Shown here: one piece after another, positions 63,940-64,000 of the stretch
Layout: every line of letters starts with the position of its first letter
Numbering within the stretch: the first letter of the stretch is position 1
NCBI RefSeq assembly: GCF_010748935.1
Contig: NZ_CP048796.1
Coordinates: forward strand, 3,537,001-3,601,000
From: Providencia vermicola
GTDB lineage: Bacteria > Pseudomonadota > Gammaproteobacteria > Enterobacterales > Enterobacteriaceae
DNA: 64,000 bases
Reading direction: 5' to 3'
Made by a program: the position numbers and the translations under genes
The notes under the pieces: model-generated
The model's database searches: none
The model's input: only the letters and a program-made list of their open reading frames with translations
What the model was told of the DNA's origin: nothing

Positions 63940-64000
63940 TTAGTCTTCTTGTGATAATTGCGCTATTGGATCAGCCAGCCTTTCATCTTCAGCTAGGCAA
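63940..64000 (-). CDS. C-terminal end of an unidentified gene
   Basis: On the minus strand a frame open to the window edge reads CLAEDERLADPIAQLSQED and stops with TAA at 63940-63942, just beyond the shared terminator. Nineteen residues are too few to name it. Confidence 0.5.
   Translation of the reverse strand, partial: CLAEDERLADPIAQLSQED

Overview
The window looks like chromosome of a gammaproteobacterium of the Morganellaceae, most likely Providencia. The backbone proteins (Cca, FolB, PlsY, TsaD, RpsU, DnaG, RpoD, FadH) read very close to E. coli, but base composition is AT-rich. The urease set has the Yersinia/Morganella order ureABCEFGD followed by a urea channel, and the fimbrial operon is of the Proteus MR/P type. 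The genus is inference. Two pieces of conserved backbone, ygiM-cca-folB-plsY-aer-tsaD-rpsU-dnaG-rpoD (1-10.1 kb) and ileX-fadH (60.6-63.9 kb), bracket about 50 kb of accessory DNA, so the rpoD-ileX interval is an integration hot spot here.

Layout of the accessory block. (1) 10.2-14.1 kb: a tight minus-strand cluster of a WYL-domain regulator, a glycine-rich membrane protein, a membrane protein with an HNH-like N-terminal motif, and a CxxCxxCC protein. It is unrecognised and is a candidate defence or stress module. (2) 14.6-17.3 kb: an NTF2-like protein and MFS exporter divergent from a LysR regulator. (3) 17.5-20.9 kb: an IutA-type ferric siderophore receptor with a periplasmic binding protein and a probable Fur site. 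(4) 21.4-23.5 kb: an HdeB-like acid chaperone, a small HEAT-like protein and a decayed IS3-family transposase. (5) 23.9-33.2 kb: an MR/P-like chaperone-usher operon. A reverse transcriptase gene is inserted in it with overlapping translation, directly before the tip-adhesin gene. (6) 33.9-37.5 kb: an FKBP isomerase, a Sel1 lipoprotein and an MFS transporter. (7) 37.5-39.06 kb: a gene-free, very AT-rich stretch with an exact 41-bp tandem duplication, an A-rich strand-skewed tract and a perfect 15-bp hairpin.

(8) 39.06-55.7 kb is a nitrogen/urease super-cluster on the minus strand. It runs amtB, a split nickel ABC importer (A-D upstream of urease, an E-like ATPase far downstream), ureABCEFGD, a urea channel, a Kch-like potassium channel, an anion permease and two fluoride-exporter (CrcB/Fluc) genes. 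Together these could take up urea and nickel, assemble urease, move the resulting ammonium and handle ions. (9) 56.3-58.5 kb is a graveyard of a polymorphic-toxin locus: a PAAR remnant, a papain-like toxin tip with an in-frame stop and frameshifts, immunity-like genes and displaced tips. (10) 58.5-59.1 kb carries a type I toxin-antitoxin locus read directly from sequence. An sRNA with its own promoter and terminator is complementary over 21 nt to the 5' leader of a 26-residue hydrophobic peptide mRNA, and that peptide's ribosome site lies in a perfect hairpin. (11) 59.6-60.5 kb is a SieB-like superinfection-exclusion gene next to tRNA-Ile2 (ileX), a typical prophage scar.

The most interesting items are the reverse transcriptase embedded in the fimbrial operon, the WYL-regulated membrane cluster, and the Zor/Orz-like toxin-antitoxin pair.
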